From contig NZ_ANBM01000015.1 of assembly GCF_002100115.1 (NCBI RefSeq), positions 1-45,162 on the forward strand: DNA of 45,162 bases, written 5' to 3'. Positions within the stretch are counted from its first letter, which is position 1, and each line of letters starts with the position of its first letter. The DNA is from Anaerovibrio sp. JC8. GTDB taxonomy: Bacteria > Bacillota > Negativicutes > Selenomonadales > Selenomonadaceae. The translations under genes were made by a program, and so were the position numbers. Positions 38,516-45,162 of the stretch are shown piece by piece. The notes under the pieces are model-generated. The model was not told the origin of the DNA and made no database searches. It was given only the letters and a program-made list of their open reading frames with translations.

Positions 38516-39556
38516 TTAAAACGGAATTTCATCATCGGAAACAACACCAACAACATCGTCCTCCAGGTCTCCATTCATAAAGGCATCAATCGCATACATA
38601 ACATCCTTATTTAATTTTGGATGCTTCATTCGGTCCTTTACGGTTGCAAAAAGCGTCTCCAAAAGAGGTGCCAGAGGAGTATCATCTTGAGAAGTAAACA
38701 AGAATTGCCGTCCATTAAACGGAATAGAAATCCATGCTTCTTTTGCATATGGGGCAGAAAAGTCGTTACCACTTCCACATGCCTCAATATCCATTAAATA
38801 AAGTCTTGTACCGTTCTTAAGCCTAAGATTAAAACAATCACCAGCAATAGATGTTTCACGGCCAAACGATTTTGAATTAAAAACAATACGAGTTACTTCG
38901 TTAGGATAAGCAGAGCCATTCTCCTCACGGAAGGTTTCAAAACTAAACAATGGATGTTCTATGTCACCATCACGATCTACATCAATGTGATTAAGATCAT
39001 CTACAGTTTCTCTAACCCAATCCAGCTTATCTGCAAGTGTATCCTCTTTCAACTTATCAAAAAATTTAGCAATATATTGTTCTGTTGGAGTTAAATCAGT
39101 AAGATCGACAGAAATCAAAGTGTCAATACTTACATGAAGCAATTTTGCAGCGGAAACAACAAACTCCACACTTGGTTCGGCAGTGTTTCCCTCTTTTTCT
39201 AATCGCGACATATACCCTAGACGGACACCTGCTTCACGTTCAATTTGGCCAATCTTAACATCGTTATTCTTACTGATAAGCTCACGAATATTTGAGAAAC
39301 AAACTTTTTTGTCGAAATTCTTATAATCCTCAAGTAGTTTTTTCAAGGAAGAAATAAGCTGACGTACCTTATTGAGCTTCTTAGCTGATACATCATCATC
39401 CTGTTCACCAGAAGTTATAGCAGCATCGAGGTCTATTTCATCATTTATTCTAGTTTCCTCTTTCTCAAGTTCTTCAAGCCGGTCGATTAATTCCTCTTTG
39501 GTGTAATCAAAAAACTCCGCGAATTCAATATCACTTTCCATCTCTTCTAAATCCAT
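38516..39556 (-). CDS. XRE-type transcriptional regulator with acidic N-terminal extension and unknown C-terminal domain
   Basis: 346 residues. ATG 39556 is preferred because GAGGGG lies nine bases upstream; ATG 39565 is too close to it. Residues 1-85 are acidic coiled coil. The helix-turn-helix is near residues 88-145 (IRELISKNNDVKIGQIEREA, GVRLGYMSRLEKEGNTAEPS). The C-terminal 170 residues are an alpha/beta domain I do not recognise (SFGRETSIAGDCFNLRLKNG, KEAWISIPFNG). The extension before the HTH is unusual. It lies after hsdR behind a terminator and has its own promoter, so it may control the RM locus or the neighbouring repeats. Confidence 0.75.
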   Translation of the reverse strand: MDLEEMESDIEFAEFFDYTKEELIDRLEELEKEETRINDEIDLDAAITSGEQDDDVSAKKLNKVRQLISSLKKLLEDYKNFDKKVCFSNIRELISKNNDVKIGQIEREAGVRLGYMSRLEKEGNTAEPSVEFVVSAAKLLHVSIDTLISVDLTDLTPTEQYIAKFFDKLKEDTLADKLDWVRETVDDLNHIDVDRDGDIEHPLFSFETFREENGSAYPNEVTRIVFNSKSFGRETSIAGDCFNLRLKNGTRLYLMDIEACGSGNDFSAPYAKEAWISIPFNGRQFLFTSQDDTPLAPLLETLFATVKDRMKHPKLNKDVMYAIDAFMNGDLEDDVVGVVSDDEIPF

Positions 39557-39587
39557 AGCAGTCATCCCCTCGTATCATTATGCAATA

Positions 39588-39616
39588 ATAGTACATTTTT
39601 TATAATCATTTGTCAA
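39588..39616 (-). promoter_or_regulatory. Promoter of the XRE regulator gene
   Basis: TTGACA (39611-39616), 17-base spacer, TACTAT (39588-39593), close to sigma-70 consensus and 32 bases before the start codon. Confidence 0.7.
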
Positions 39617-39619
39617 TAT

Positions 39620-39655
39620 ATGCAAAAATTTTATTTGACATTTTGTTTTTTGCAT
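39620..39655. promoter_or_regulatory. Inverted repeat upstream of the XRE promoter
   Basis: ATGCAAAAA (39620-39628) and TTTTTGCAT (39647-39655) are exact inverted copies 18 bases apart, directly upstream of the -35. A likely binding site for the regulator itself. Confidence 0.45.
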
Positions 39656-39713
39656 TTTACAAATATTTTTTCATCTATTTTTCATATTTGCATATACGTA
39701 AATTTTTTTGTCC

Positions 39714-39741
39714 AAAAATAAAAAGCAGCCCGAAGGCTGCT
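39714..39741 (-). terminator. Intrinsic terminator of hsdR
   Basis: AGCAGCC and GGCTGCT with a UUCG loop (minus-strand RNA), followed by TTTTTATTTTT; 34 bases after the hsdR stop. Confidence 0.85.
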
Positions 39742-39774
39742 TTAATACCTCTATAGGTATATCTCTTGATACAA

Positions 39775-42700
39775 TCAATCTCTATACTTCTTGAAATTCT
39801 CAGCTTGCTCCAGCACCTCTTTATATGCTTCATCAATTGCAACAGGTGGGTACCCGTTGTCATCAAGAACTATAATGAGGTCGGCCTGGAGTTCTGCCTT
39901 TATATCATCACGGGTGAAACAATCGGCATACTTGGATTTATCATCAACAATCTTCTTGATTTCCTGGGCCAAGAAAATCATTTTATCATGCGGATATTCG
40001 AATCCGAACTTCTTGGCCACAGCATCCAAAATATCATAAAATGCCTTTTCCTCGAAATTTATCCCCATATTTTCGTATGAGTTTTTCTCTGCTTTCAGTT
40101 GCTGTAACAAATCAGCCAATTGGTCAGCCACATCTCCAAGTACTTCATTGGCAAATGCCTCATCTCCGCTACGGTCATTATAACTGTTAACGACCTGCTG
40201 CAAACGCTCTGAAAACTCAACGCCTTTAATCTTGTTTACCTTTTTAAATTCCTCAATAGCCTGAGACAATAGCTTTTGCAGTAGCTTAATCTTAGTATTA
40301 GGGAATTTAATATGCGAAATTCTGTCCATGTATTCATCAGAGAACAGGTCAATGGACACATTTTTCCCGGCTGAGAACAATTCCTCTATTCCATCTGATA
40401 AGATAGCTTCTTCCACCATTTTCTGAACATGAGCATTCATTTGGGAGATATCCGGGGCATCACCCTTGGTCAACTTAAACAAAATAGAGCGAATGGCTAT
40501 ATAAAAATGAATCTTATCCCGCTCATCATCTGTTATATCTTCACTGGAGGTGCAAAGGCTAAACGCCTGCTTTAGTCTTTTGACCGCTGCCATAAACCGA
40601 AGTTCCAAATCTTCAGTCATTTGAACATACTCTACGGCTCTATTAAGACAGTATAGCTGTTCTTTAGGTGATCCTTTGAAATAGTCACTCGCATTAAAAG
40701 AGTAGAACATTTTGTTAAGTACATCCAGTTGATCCTTAACAATAGTTACAGACTGCTCTATCCCCTCAAAGGAACCTCCTTGGAAATTGGTATACTTAGC
40801 CAAAGCATTATTCATGTTTTTCCTTATACCAATATAATCAACAATAAGCCCCTTGTCCTTTCCGGCATAAACCCGGTTAACACGAGAAATGGTCTGTATA
40901 AGAGTATGCTGTTGGATAGGCTTATCAATATAAATAGCATCAAGGAAAGGTACATCAAAACCAGTTAGCCACATATCGACAACAATAGCTATTTTAAAAT
41001 TCGACTTGATATTTTTAAACTGCCTATCCAGTTCCTTCCTATCTTCCTTTTTTCCCAGCTTATTAAATAGGTCGGGTTCATCGTCCTTATTGCGTGTCAT
41101 TACCATACACACTTTTTCTATAGGTTTTAACTCCTTAGCTTCTTTTTCGGAAAGTTTAATACCATCAGGGGCAAGTGCCTTCTTTCCCCATTCAGGACGA
41201 AAATCCAATAAAATCTGGTACAACTGGAAAGCAATTTTACGATTTGCACATACAAACATAGCCTTGCCAGCTACAGTTGCACCTTCCTCAACTCGTTTTT
41301 CATAATGTTCAATAAAATCCTTGGCAACGGCATTTAGTCTATCAGGATCCCCCAATATTGCCTCTAAATGAGCAACTGCCTTTTTACTTTCTTCTATTTG
41401 GTATTCATTGGCACCTTCTTCTGCACAACGAGAATAGTATTCCTCAATCTCCTTTACCTTGGAGCTGTCCAAGATAACCTTAGCCGCACGTCCCTCATAT
41501 ACCAAATTAACTGTTATGCCGTCTTTAACGGCCTCAGTCATAGTATAAGAATCTACCACCTCACCAAATACATTGATTGTGGCATCGATAGGGGTTCCAG
41601 TGAATCCCACATAAGTTGCATTCGGTAAAGAATCATGCAGATGCTTAGCAAAGCCATACTTTTTCTGTACGCCTGTTTTTGTGACTACAACTTTTTGGTC
41701 CAAATTGACCTGAGAGCGATGTGCCTCATCAGAAATGCAGATAATATTGCTACGTTCGGAAAGCAAAGAAATATCCTCAGAAAATTTCTGTATAGTTGTA
41801 AGGAAAACACCGCCACTCGTCCGGCCATTCAGTTCATTACGCAATGCATCCCTGGAACTAATGCTAACCACCTTTTCGTCACCAATAAAAATTTTAGAAG
41901 CTGTAAATTGCCCAGAAAGCTGGTCATCCAGATCAGTCCTGTCAGTGATGATTATGATAGTAGGGCTATGAAAATGTGAATCCTTCATAATCATACGGAC
42001 AAGAAATAGCATTGTATAACTCTTGCCGCAACCCGTAGCACCAAAATAAGTACCACCCTTACCATCTCCAACTGGCTGCATATGAAGTTTTATATTATCC
42101 AATAGCTTAGTTGCAGCAAAAAATTGAGGGTAACGACACACTATTTTTAATTCCTTGTGTGACTGGTCAGGGAAATAAATAAAATTCTTCACTACAGATA
42201 GCAGTCGATCCTTGCGGAATAACCCCTGAACCATTGTAACTAAAGAATCAATACCGTCCAAGTCATTGTCTGTAGGCTCTACCTTTCGCCATGCATAGAA
42301 AAAATCATACGGACTAAACAGGGAACCATATTTATTGTTTACTCCATCACTAATAACTACGAACGCATTGTAAATGAACAAGTTTGGAATATCCCTTTTG
42401 TAACGAACTGTAAGCTGGGTATATGCGTCCATAATGGTAGTATTTTCATTTGACGCCGTCTTAAATTCAAGCACCACCAATGGTAATCCATTTACATATA
42501 CAATTGCGTCAGGAATGCGAGTCTGCTCATAGCCTTGTATCTCCACCTGGTTCACTATTTTAAAAATATTGCTATCTGGCTCCTCATAGTTTATCAGACT
42601 GACATAAATATCTTTTTGACTACGGTCATTACGAGTAAATATAAATCCGTCCATCAAAAGCCTAATGAACGCCTTATTGGCTTCATATAAAGAACCAGAA

Positions 42701-42909
42701 ATAGCATTTATTTTATGGATTATAGCTTCAATCTCTCCGTTAGTTAAACCATCAGAACTGTACCTAGTTGCCAAGTATTGCCTAATATCATCTTCCAGTA
42801 AAACGACAGACTTATCCCTATGTATATCCGTACCAGGTAAATAGGTATAATTTTCTTCTTTAAAAAGTTCTATTATAGAATTTTCCAAGGCTTGTTCATT
42901 GAATTTCAT
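39775..42909 (-). CDS. hsdR: Type I restriction enzyme, restriction/translocase subunit HsdR
   Basis: 1044 residues, full length. The nuclease (DAIVYVNGLPLVVLEFK near residue 135) carries the D and ExK of the PD-(D/E)XK fold. Helicase motifs follow: GATGCGKSYTM near 290, ITDRTDLDDQL, DEAHRSQ near 390, VGFTGTPI near 435, and a second RecA domain with DMWLTGFDVPFLDAIYIDKP and QTISRVNRVY. It translocates DNA and cuts it when HsdS meets unmethylated sites. GGAGT lies nine bases before the start. The gene stands downstream of the hsdS halves on the same strand; hsdM must lie past the right edge. Confidence 0.96.
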   Translation of the reverse strand: MKFNEQALENSIIELFKEENYTYLPGTDIHRDKSVVLLEDDIRQYLATRYSSDGLTNGEIEAIIHKINAISGSLYEANKAFIRLLMDGFIFTRNDRSQKDIYVSLINYEEPDSNIFKIVNQVEIQGYEQTRIPDAIVYVNGLPLVVLEFKTASNENTTIMDAYTQLTVRYKRDIPNLFIYNAFVVISDGVNNKYGSLFSPYDFFYAWRKVEPTDNDLDGIDSLVTMVQGLFRKDRLLSVVKNFIYFPDQSHKELKIVCRYPQFFAATKLLDNIKLHMQPVGDGKGGTYFGATGCGKSYTMLFLVRMIMKDSHFHSPTIIIITDRTDLDDQLSGQFTASKIFIGDEKVVSISSRDALRNELNGRTSGGVFLTTIQKFSEDISLLSERSNIICISDEAHRSQVNLDQKVVVTKTGVQKKYGFAKHLHDSLPNATYVGFTGTPIDATINVFGEVVDSYTMTEAVKDGITVNLVYEGRAAKVILDSSKVKEIEEYYSRCAEEGANEYQIEESKKAVAHLEAILGDPDRLNAVAKDFIEHYEKRVEEGATVAGKAMFVCANRKIAFQLYQILLDFRPEWGKKALAPDGIKLSEKEAKELKPIEKVCMVMTRNKDDEPDLFNKLGKKEDRKELDRQFKNIKSNFKIAIVVDMWLTGFDVPFLDAIYIDKPIQQHTLIQTISRVNRVYAGKDKGLIVDYIGIRKNMNNALAKYTNFQGGSFEGIEQSVTIVKDQLDVLNKMFYSFNASDYFKGSPKEQLYCLNRAVEYVQMTEDLELRFMAAVKRLKQAFSLCTSSEDITDDERDKIHFYIAIRSILFKLTKGDAPDISQMNAHVQKMVEEAILSDGIEELFSAGKNVSIDLFSDEYMDRISHIKFPNTKIKLLQKLLSQAIEEFKKVNKIKGVEFSERLQQVVNSYNDRSGDEAFANEVLGDVADQLADLLQQLKAEKNSYENMGINFEEKAFYDILDAVAKKFGFEYPHDKMIFLAQEIKKIVDDKSKYADCFTRDDIKAELQADLIIVLDDNGYPPVAIDEAYKEVLEQAENFKKYRD

Positions 42910-42929
42910 ACGCTCACACTCCTTTTCAA

Positions 42930-43595
42930 TTGTATCTGAAACATGAGGGTATATTAAATGATAATTTAGAAGCTACAATACAAGCAATATTTACGGAATT
43001 TTACATGAGAAACTGTCATATCCAGTGCCAGTTATCAGATTTATGTACCTTGTGTTCAAGTAAGCGGGTTTTTGCTGATGATTATGTTGATAATGGTATT
43101 CCATTTTATCGTGGAGGCGAAATAACGCTAAAACAAAAAGGGCAGCCTGTTAATGATCCTTTATTTATATCAGATGCTCATTTTAAAGAACTTAAAGAAA
43201 AATATGGAGCACCAATTAAAGATGATATTTTGATAACTGCTGTTGGAACAATAGGAAATAGTTATCTTGTTGATCGTGAGAATTTTTATTTTAAGGATGG
43301 AAATATCATTTGGCTCAAAGACTTCTCCAAATATGAATATAGGTTTTTTATATATGACTTTATGCAATCTAGTTTATTTCAATCTTCTCTTGAAGCAATT
43401 AGCATAGGTTCTACACAAACAGCATTAACCATAGCAGCACTTTCTGATATAAAAGTTTTGGTACCAATTTTTGACAAACTTAAAAGCTACGCTAAACAAA
43501 GTTCGATGATTCGTAAAAATATACAACAAAATAATATGGAGTTAGAAGAATTACACCATATGTCCGAATTTATTTTGTCATCATTAAACCGCTAA
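42930..43595 (+). CDS. hsdS: Silent HsdS C-terminal half-cassette (second target recognition domain)
   Basis: Open frame of 221 codons with no proper start; only a TTG without a ribosome site opens it. The meaningful part begins at NDNLEATIQAIFTEFY, the conserved central helix of HsdS, then a target recognition domain (GIPFYRGGEITLKQKGQPVN, DILITAVGTIGNSYLVD, STQTALTIAALSDIKVLVPI) and a C-terminal helix (NNMELEELHHMSEFILSSLN). The repeat at each end is exact and inverted (42955-42969, 43592-43606). The stop codon TAA lies inside the right repeat. Inversion would join it in frame to the N-terminal half at 43606-44078, giving a 370-residue HsdS. In the current orientation it is not expressed. 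Confidence 0.85.
   Translation: MYLKHEGILNDNLEATIQAIFTEFYMRNCHIQCQLSDLCTLCSSKRVFADDYVDNGIPFYRGGEITLKQKGQPVNDPLFISDAHFKELKEKYGAPIKDDILITAVGTIGNSYLVDRENFYFKDGNIIWLKDFSKYEYRFFIYDFMQSSLFQSSLEAISIGSTQTALTIAALSDIKVLVPIFDKLKSYAKQSSMIRKNIQQNNMELEELHHMSEFILSSLNR
42955..42969 (+). repeat. Recombination repeat, left copy
   Basis: TAAATGATAATTTAG, coding the NDNL of the HsdS central helix on the plus strand. Its exact reverse complement is at 43592-43606. Confidence 0.85.
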
Positions 43596-44078
43596 ATTAT
43601 CATTTATCTTTTGTTTAAGCTTAATTCGGTCATCTATTATACGACTATATCTCACCAACTCTTTTTGCCGTTCCATTGAAGGTAAATCTATAGGGTATTC
43701 AGCAATATTAGCATACCTACAATACTCCCGCACTGACCCCGACCCAACAAAAGCGCAAAAACGTCTAAAGTTATCAGTTTTTACAATCATTTGAAGATAA
43801 TCCGGTAAAACCAAGCTGCTCTCTTTCACATAAAAAATTTCATAAAGTGACGAACAAATAGCTTTATCATAATTATCATTTAATGCTATTGAATTAAGCT
43901 CCATTCTGGCGGGATTAAAAATAAAATCGTTATGATACAGGACATTGTATATTGAAATATCTGCTTCCTGCTGTTTGGGAGGTATTATTCCATCCTTGGA
44001 GACACCACATATTGGTAATTCCCCACCTGAATATTTTTCTCTTCGTTGTTCTGTCAAGTCTCCCAATTTATAAATCAT
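43584..44078 (-). CDS. hsdS: Expressed HsdS N-terminal half (first target recognition domain)
   Basis: 164 residues, less than half of a normal HsdS (about 370-420). It has one target recognition domain (MIYKLGDLTEQRREKYSGGE, VLYHNDFIFNPARMELNSIA, FVGSGSVREYCRYANIAEYP) and the central helix (ERQKELVRYSRIIDDRIKLK). It stops two codons past the repeat motif NDNL. The start has GAGGTG seven bases upstream and follows the recombinase stop by nine bases, so they are coupled. In this orientation the subunit would recognise only half a site; some half HsdS proteins work as dimers. Inversion of the downstream segment restores a full gene. Confidence 0.85.
   Translation of the reverse strand: MIYKLGDLTEQRREKYSGGELPICGVSKDGIIPPKQQEADISIYNVLYHNDFIFNPARMELNSIALNDNYDKAICSSLYEIFYVKESSLVLPDYLQMIVKTDNFRRFCAFVGSGSVREYCRYANIAEYPIDLPSMERQKELVRYSRIIDDRIKLKQKINDNLAV
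43592..43606 (-). repeat. Recombination repeat, right copy (inverted)
   Basis: CTAAATTATCATTTA, the exact reverse complement of 42955-42969. It codes NDNL for the minus-strand hsdS half and holds the TAA stop of the plus-strand cassette. Confidence 0.85.
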
Positions 44079-44087
44079 CGTAACACC

Positions 44088-45071
44088 TCATGATATATAT
44101 TTTCTATGTGCCAGTTTAACATTACTTTGCTTAACCATTGCATATTGTAAGGTAGTATCTATTCTCTGATGCCCAAGAAGCTTCTGGAGTTGCTCAATGG
44201 GCATCCCCTTATCTATAGCCATAGTGGCTAGTGTTCGTCTAAATTTATGTGGATGAACCTTATCCACTCCCAAATTCTTCCCTAAATTTCGCAATCTCAC
44301 CTCAATTCCGCCTATATTCATACGATTGTATGGAGCATTAAGGCTGACAAACAATGCCACATTATCATCAACTCTACTATCAAGATATTTCTGAAGATGC
44401 ATTTTTGTGCGAGCGTCAAAGTACACCACTCGTTCCTTATCGCCTTTACCCAAAACAATACACTCACGTTCGTTAAAATCTACATCATCACGATTTAGAT
44501 TTACCATTTCTCCCACACGCATACCAGTTGAGGCGAGCATATCTATCATAGCCAAATCCCGTATTTCTCTGCACCCATCCCTCATACATTCCAAATCCTC
44601 GTCAGAATAGGTTTCCTTTACAGTTTTAGCCGTCTTGACCTTATGAATACGCCGCACTGGGCTTTTTATTATATAATCCTCATCTTCCAGCCAGCTAAAA
44701 AAAGACGATAATATACGCCTAATATTATCAATAGTAACCTTGCTGGAATTGTGTCTGCTCTGATAATCTGACAAATACCCCCGCAGGTCATCAGTAGTAA
44801 TATGTTTTACACTTTTCTCAAGCATTTCAAGCATCTTTCGTATTGTATTCTCATAATATGAAAGGGATTTGGGTGAGCAACCTTCGATACGCTTGGCTGC
44901 AAGAAAACAATCAACATACTCTATTTCATCATCCTGAAGTTGTCCACTTTCCTGAACATCGTAATTACCTAAGCAAACGCATAATGTACTATGTAACACC
45001 TGCAACTGACTGTTATCAATTACTTTTAACATTTGCTGTTCAATATCCGCTATAAGTTTCTCTTTCATCAT
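44088..45071 (-). CDS. Tyrosine recombinase, probable hsdS invertase
   Basis: About 327 residues; ATG 45071 or 45068, behind GGAGGGCG. An N-terminal SAM-like DNA-binding domain (YVDCFLAAKRIEGCSPKSLSYY) precedes the catalytic domain. Arg185 in TGMRVGE, Lys209 in VLGKGDKER, His275-x-x-Arg278 in HPHKFRR, His301 in LLGHQ and Tyr310 in LQYAMV form the complete active site. The size and XerC-like order match recombinases that invert hsdS genes in other Firmicutes. It lies directly before the hsdS half and beside exact inverted repeats. It could instead be a phage integrase, but phage integrases are usually beside the phage end. Confidence 0.88.
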   Translation of the reverse strand: MMKEKLIADIEQQMLKVIDNSQLQVLHSTLCVCLGNYDVQESGQLQDDEIEYVDCFLAAKRIEGCSPKSLSYYENTIRKMLEMLEKSVKHITTDDLRGYLSDYQSRHNSSKVTIDNIRRILSSFFSWLEDEDYIIKSPVRRIHKVKTAKTVKETYSDEDLECMRDGCREIRDLAMIDMLASTGMRVGEMVNLNRDDVDFNERECIVLGKGDKERVVYFDARTKMHLQKYLDSRVDDNVALFVSLNAPYNRMNIGGIEVRLRNLGKNLGVDKVHPHKFRRTLATMAIDKGMPIEQLQKLLGHQRIDTTLQYAMVKQSNVKLAHRKYIS

Positions 45072-45148
45072 TCGCCCTCCAATCATAATTAGAGAACGAA
45101 TTTCATAGGCTTTCTATTAAGTGGCTGTCACCATTACCAAATGAAGTA

Positions 45149-45162
45149 AAATGATAATTTAG
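45149..45162 (+). repeat. Third copy of the recombination box at the window edge
   Basis: AAATGATAATTTAG, identical to the core of the left copy and in the same direction. The plus strand beyond this edge probably holds another half-cassette. With the copy at 43592 it is inverted, so a second inversion including the recombinase gene is possible. Confidence 0.6.

Larger units (their letters stand above)
42955..43606. mobile_element. Invertible hsdS segment (0.65 kb)
   Basis: The segment between the exact inverted 15-base repeats contains only the silent half-cassette. Flipping it replaces the end NDNLAV-stop of the current hsdS half by NDNLEATIQAIF and 200 more residues. A tyrosine recombinase gene stands just upstream of the recipient half. 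Confidence 0.75.

Noticed and set aside
44088-45071. Reading the tyrosine recombinase as the phage integrase
   Set aside because: It is coupled to an hsdS half and flanked by hsdS inversion repeats, 6.5 kb away from the last phage gene. The invertase role explains all of this.

Overview
The window looks like the chromosome of a didermic (outer-membrane-bearing) Firmicute of the Negativicutes, carrying a nearly complete HK97-type siphoprophage of about 37 kb and, to its right, a type I restriction-modification locus with an invertible specificity gene. The host call is inference. It rests on a partial passenger-type adhesin with a Gram-negative style signal peptide, a spanin-like lysis module (needed only with an outer membrane), and tail proteins with the DT-repeat style that I associate with Negativicutes prophages. 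No rRNA or tRNA gene and no CRISPR array was seen.
Layout: (1) 1-1015, minus strand, the 5' part of a repetitive secreted adhesin whose reading frame is broken at a run of eight G beside the start, i.e. a probable phase-variable gene in the OFF state. (2) 1.28-18.2 kb, minus strand, the late phage genes. In transcription order they are large terminase, portal, ClpP-like protease, major capsid, head-tail connectors, tail terminator, major tail protein, frameshifted tail chaperones, tape measure, tail tip and fibre proteins, holin-like protein, amidase and two overlapping spanin-like genes. (3) 18.2-22.8 kb, an accessory block between terL and the DNA methyltransferases. It holds small genes in separate transcription units that share one promoter design, including an amidoligase and gamma-glutamylcyclotransferase pair, DUF4314/DUF5049 and others. 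(4) 22.8-27.3 kb, two DNA methyltransferases, small terminase, a probable cos region and an HNH nuclease. (5) 27.3-37.6 kb, the late regulator and replication genes: SNF2 helicase, VRR-NUC nuclease, primase/DUF3987, family A DNA polymerase, DUF2815, DUF2800 and a sigma-like regulator. (6) 37.6-39.6 kb, AT-rich control DNA with operator-like repeats, a zinc-ribbon protein and an XRE regulator. (7) 39.8-45.2 kb, hsdR, a silent plus-strand hsdS half-cassette, an expressed hsdS N-terminal half and a tyrosine recombinase, with exact 14-15 bp inverted repeats at the cassette joints.
How it works together: the early operon replicates the phage. A DUF1492-type regulator probably switches on the late operon through ATGTCA repeats spaced by one helical turn. 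An intrinsic terminator buried in the tail chaperone gene would keep the major tail protein in excess. In the RM locus, one inversion of the 0.65-kb cassette would turn a 164-residue half HsdS into a standard 370-residue HsdS and so change DNA specificity.
No phage integrase, excisionase or conventional CI/Cro pair is visible. Either the prophage extends past the right edge with the RM locus as cargo, or it has lost its lysogeny module. Families were assigned by reading motifs; no database search was run.
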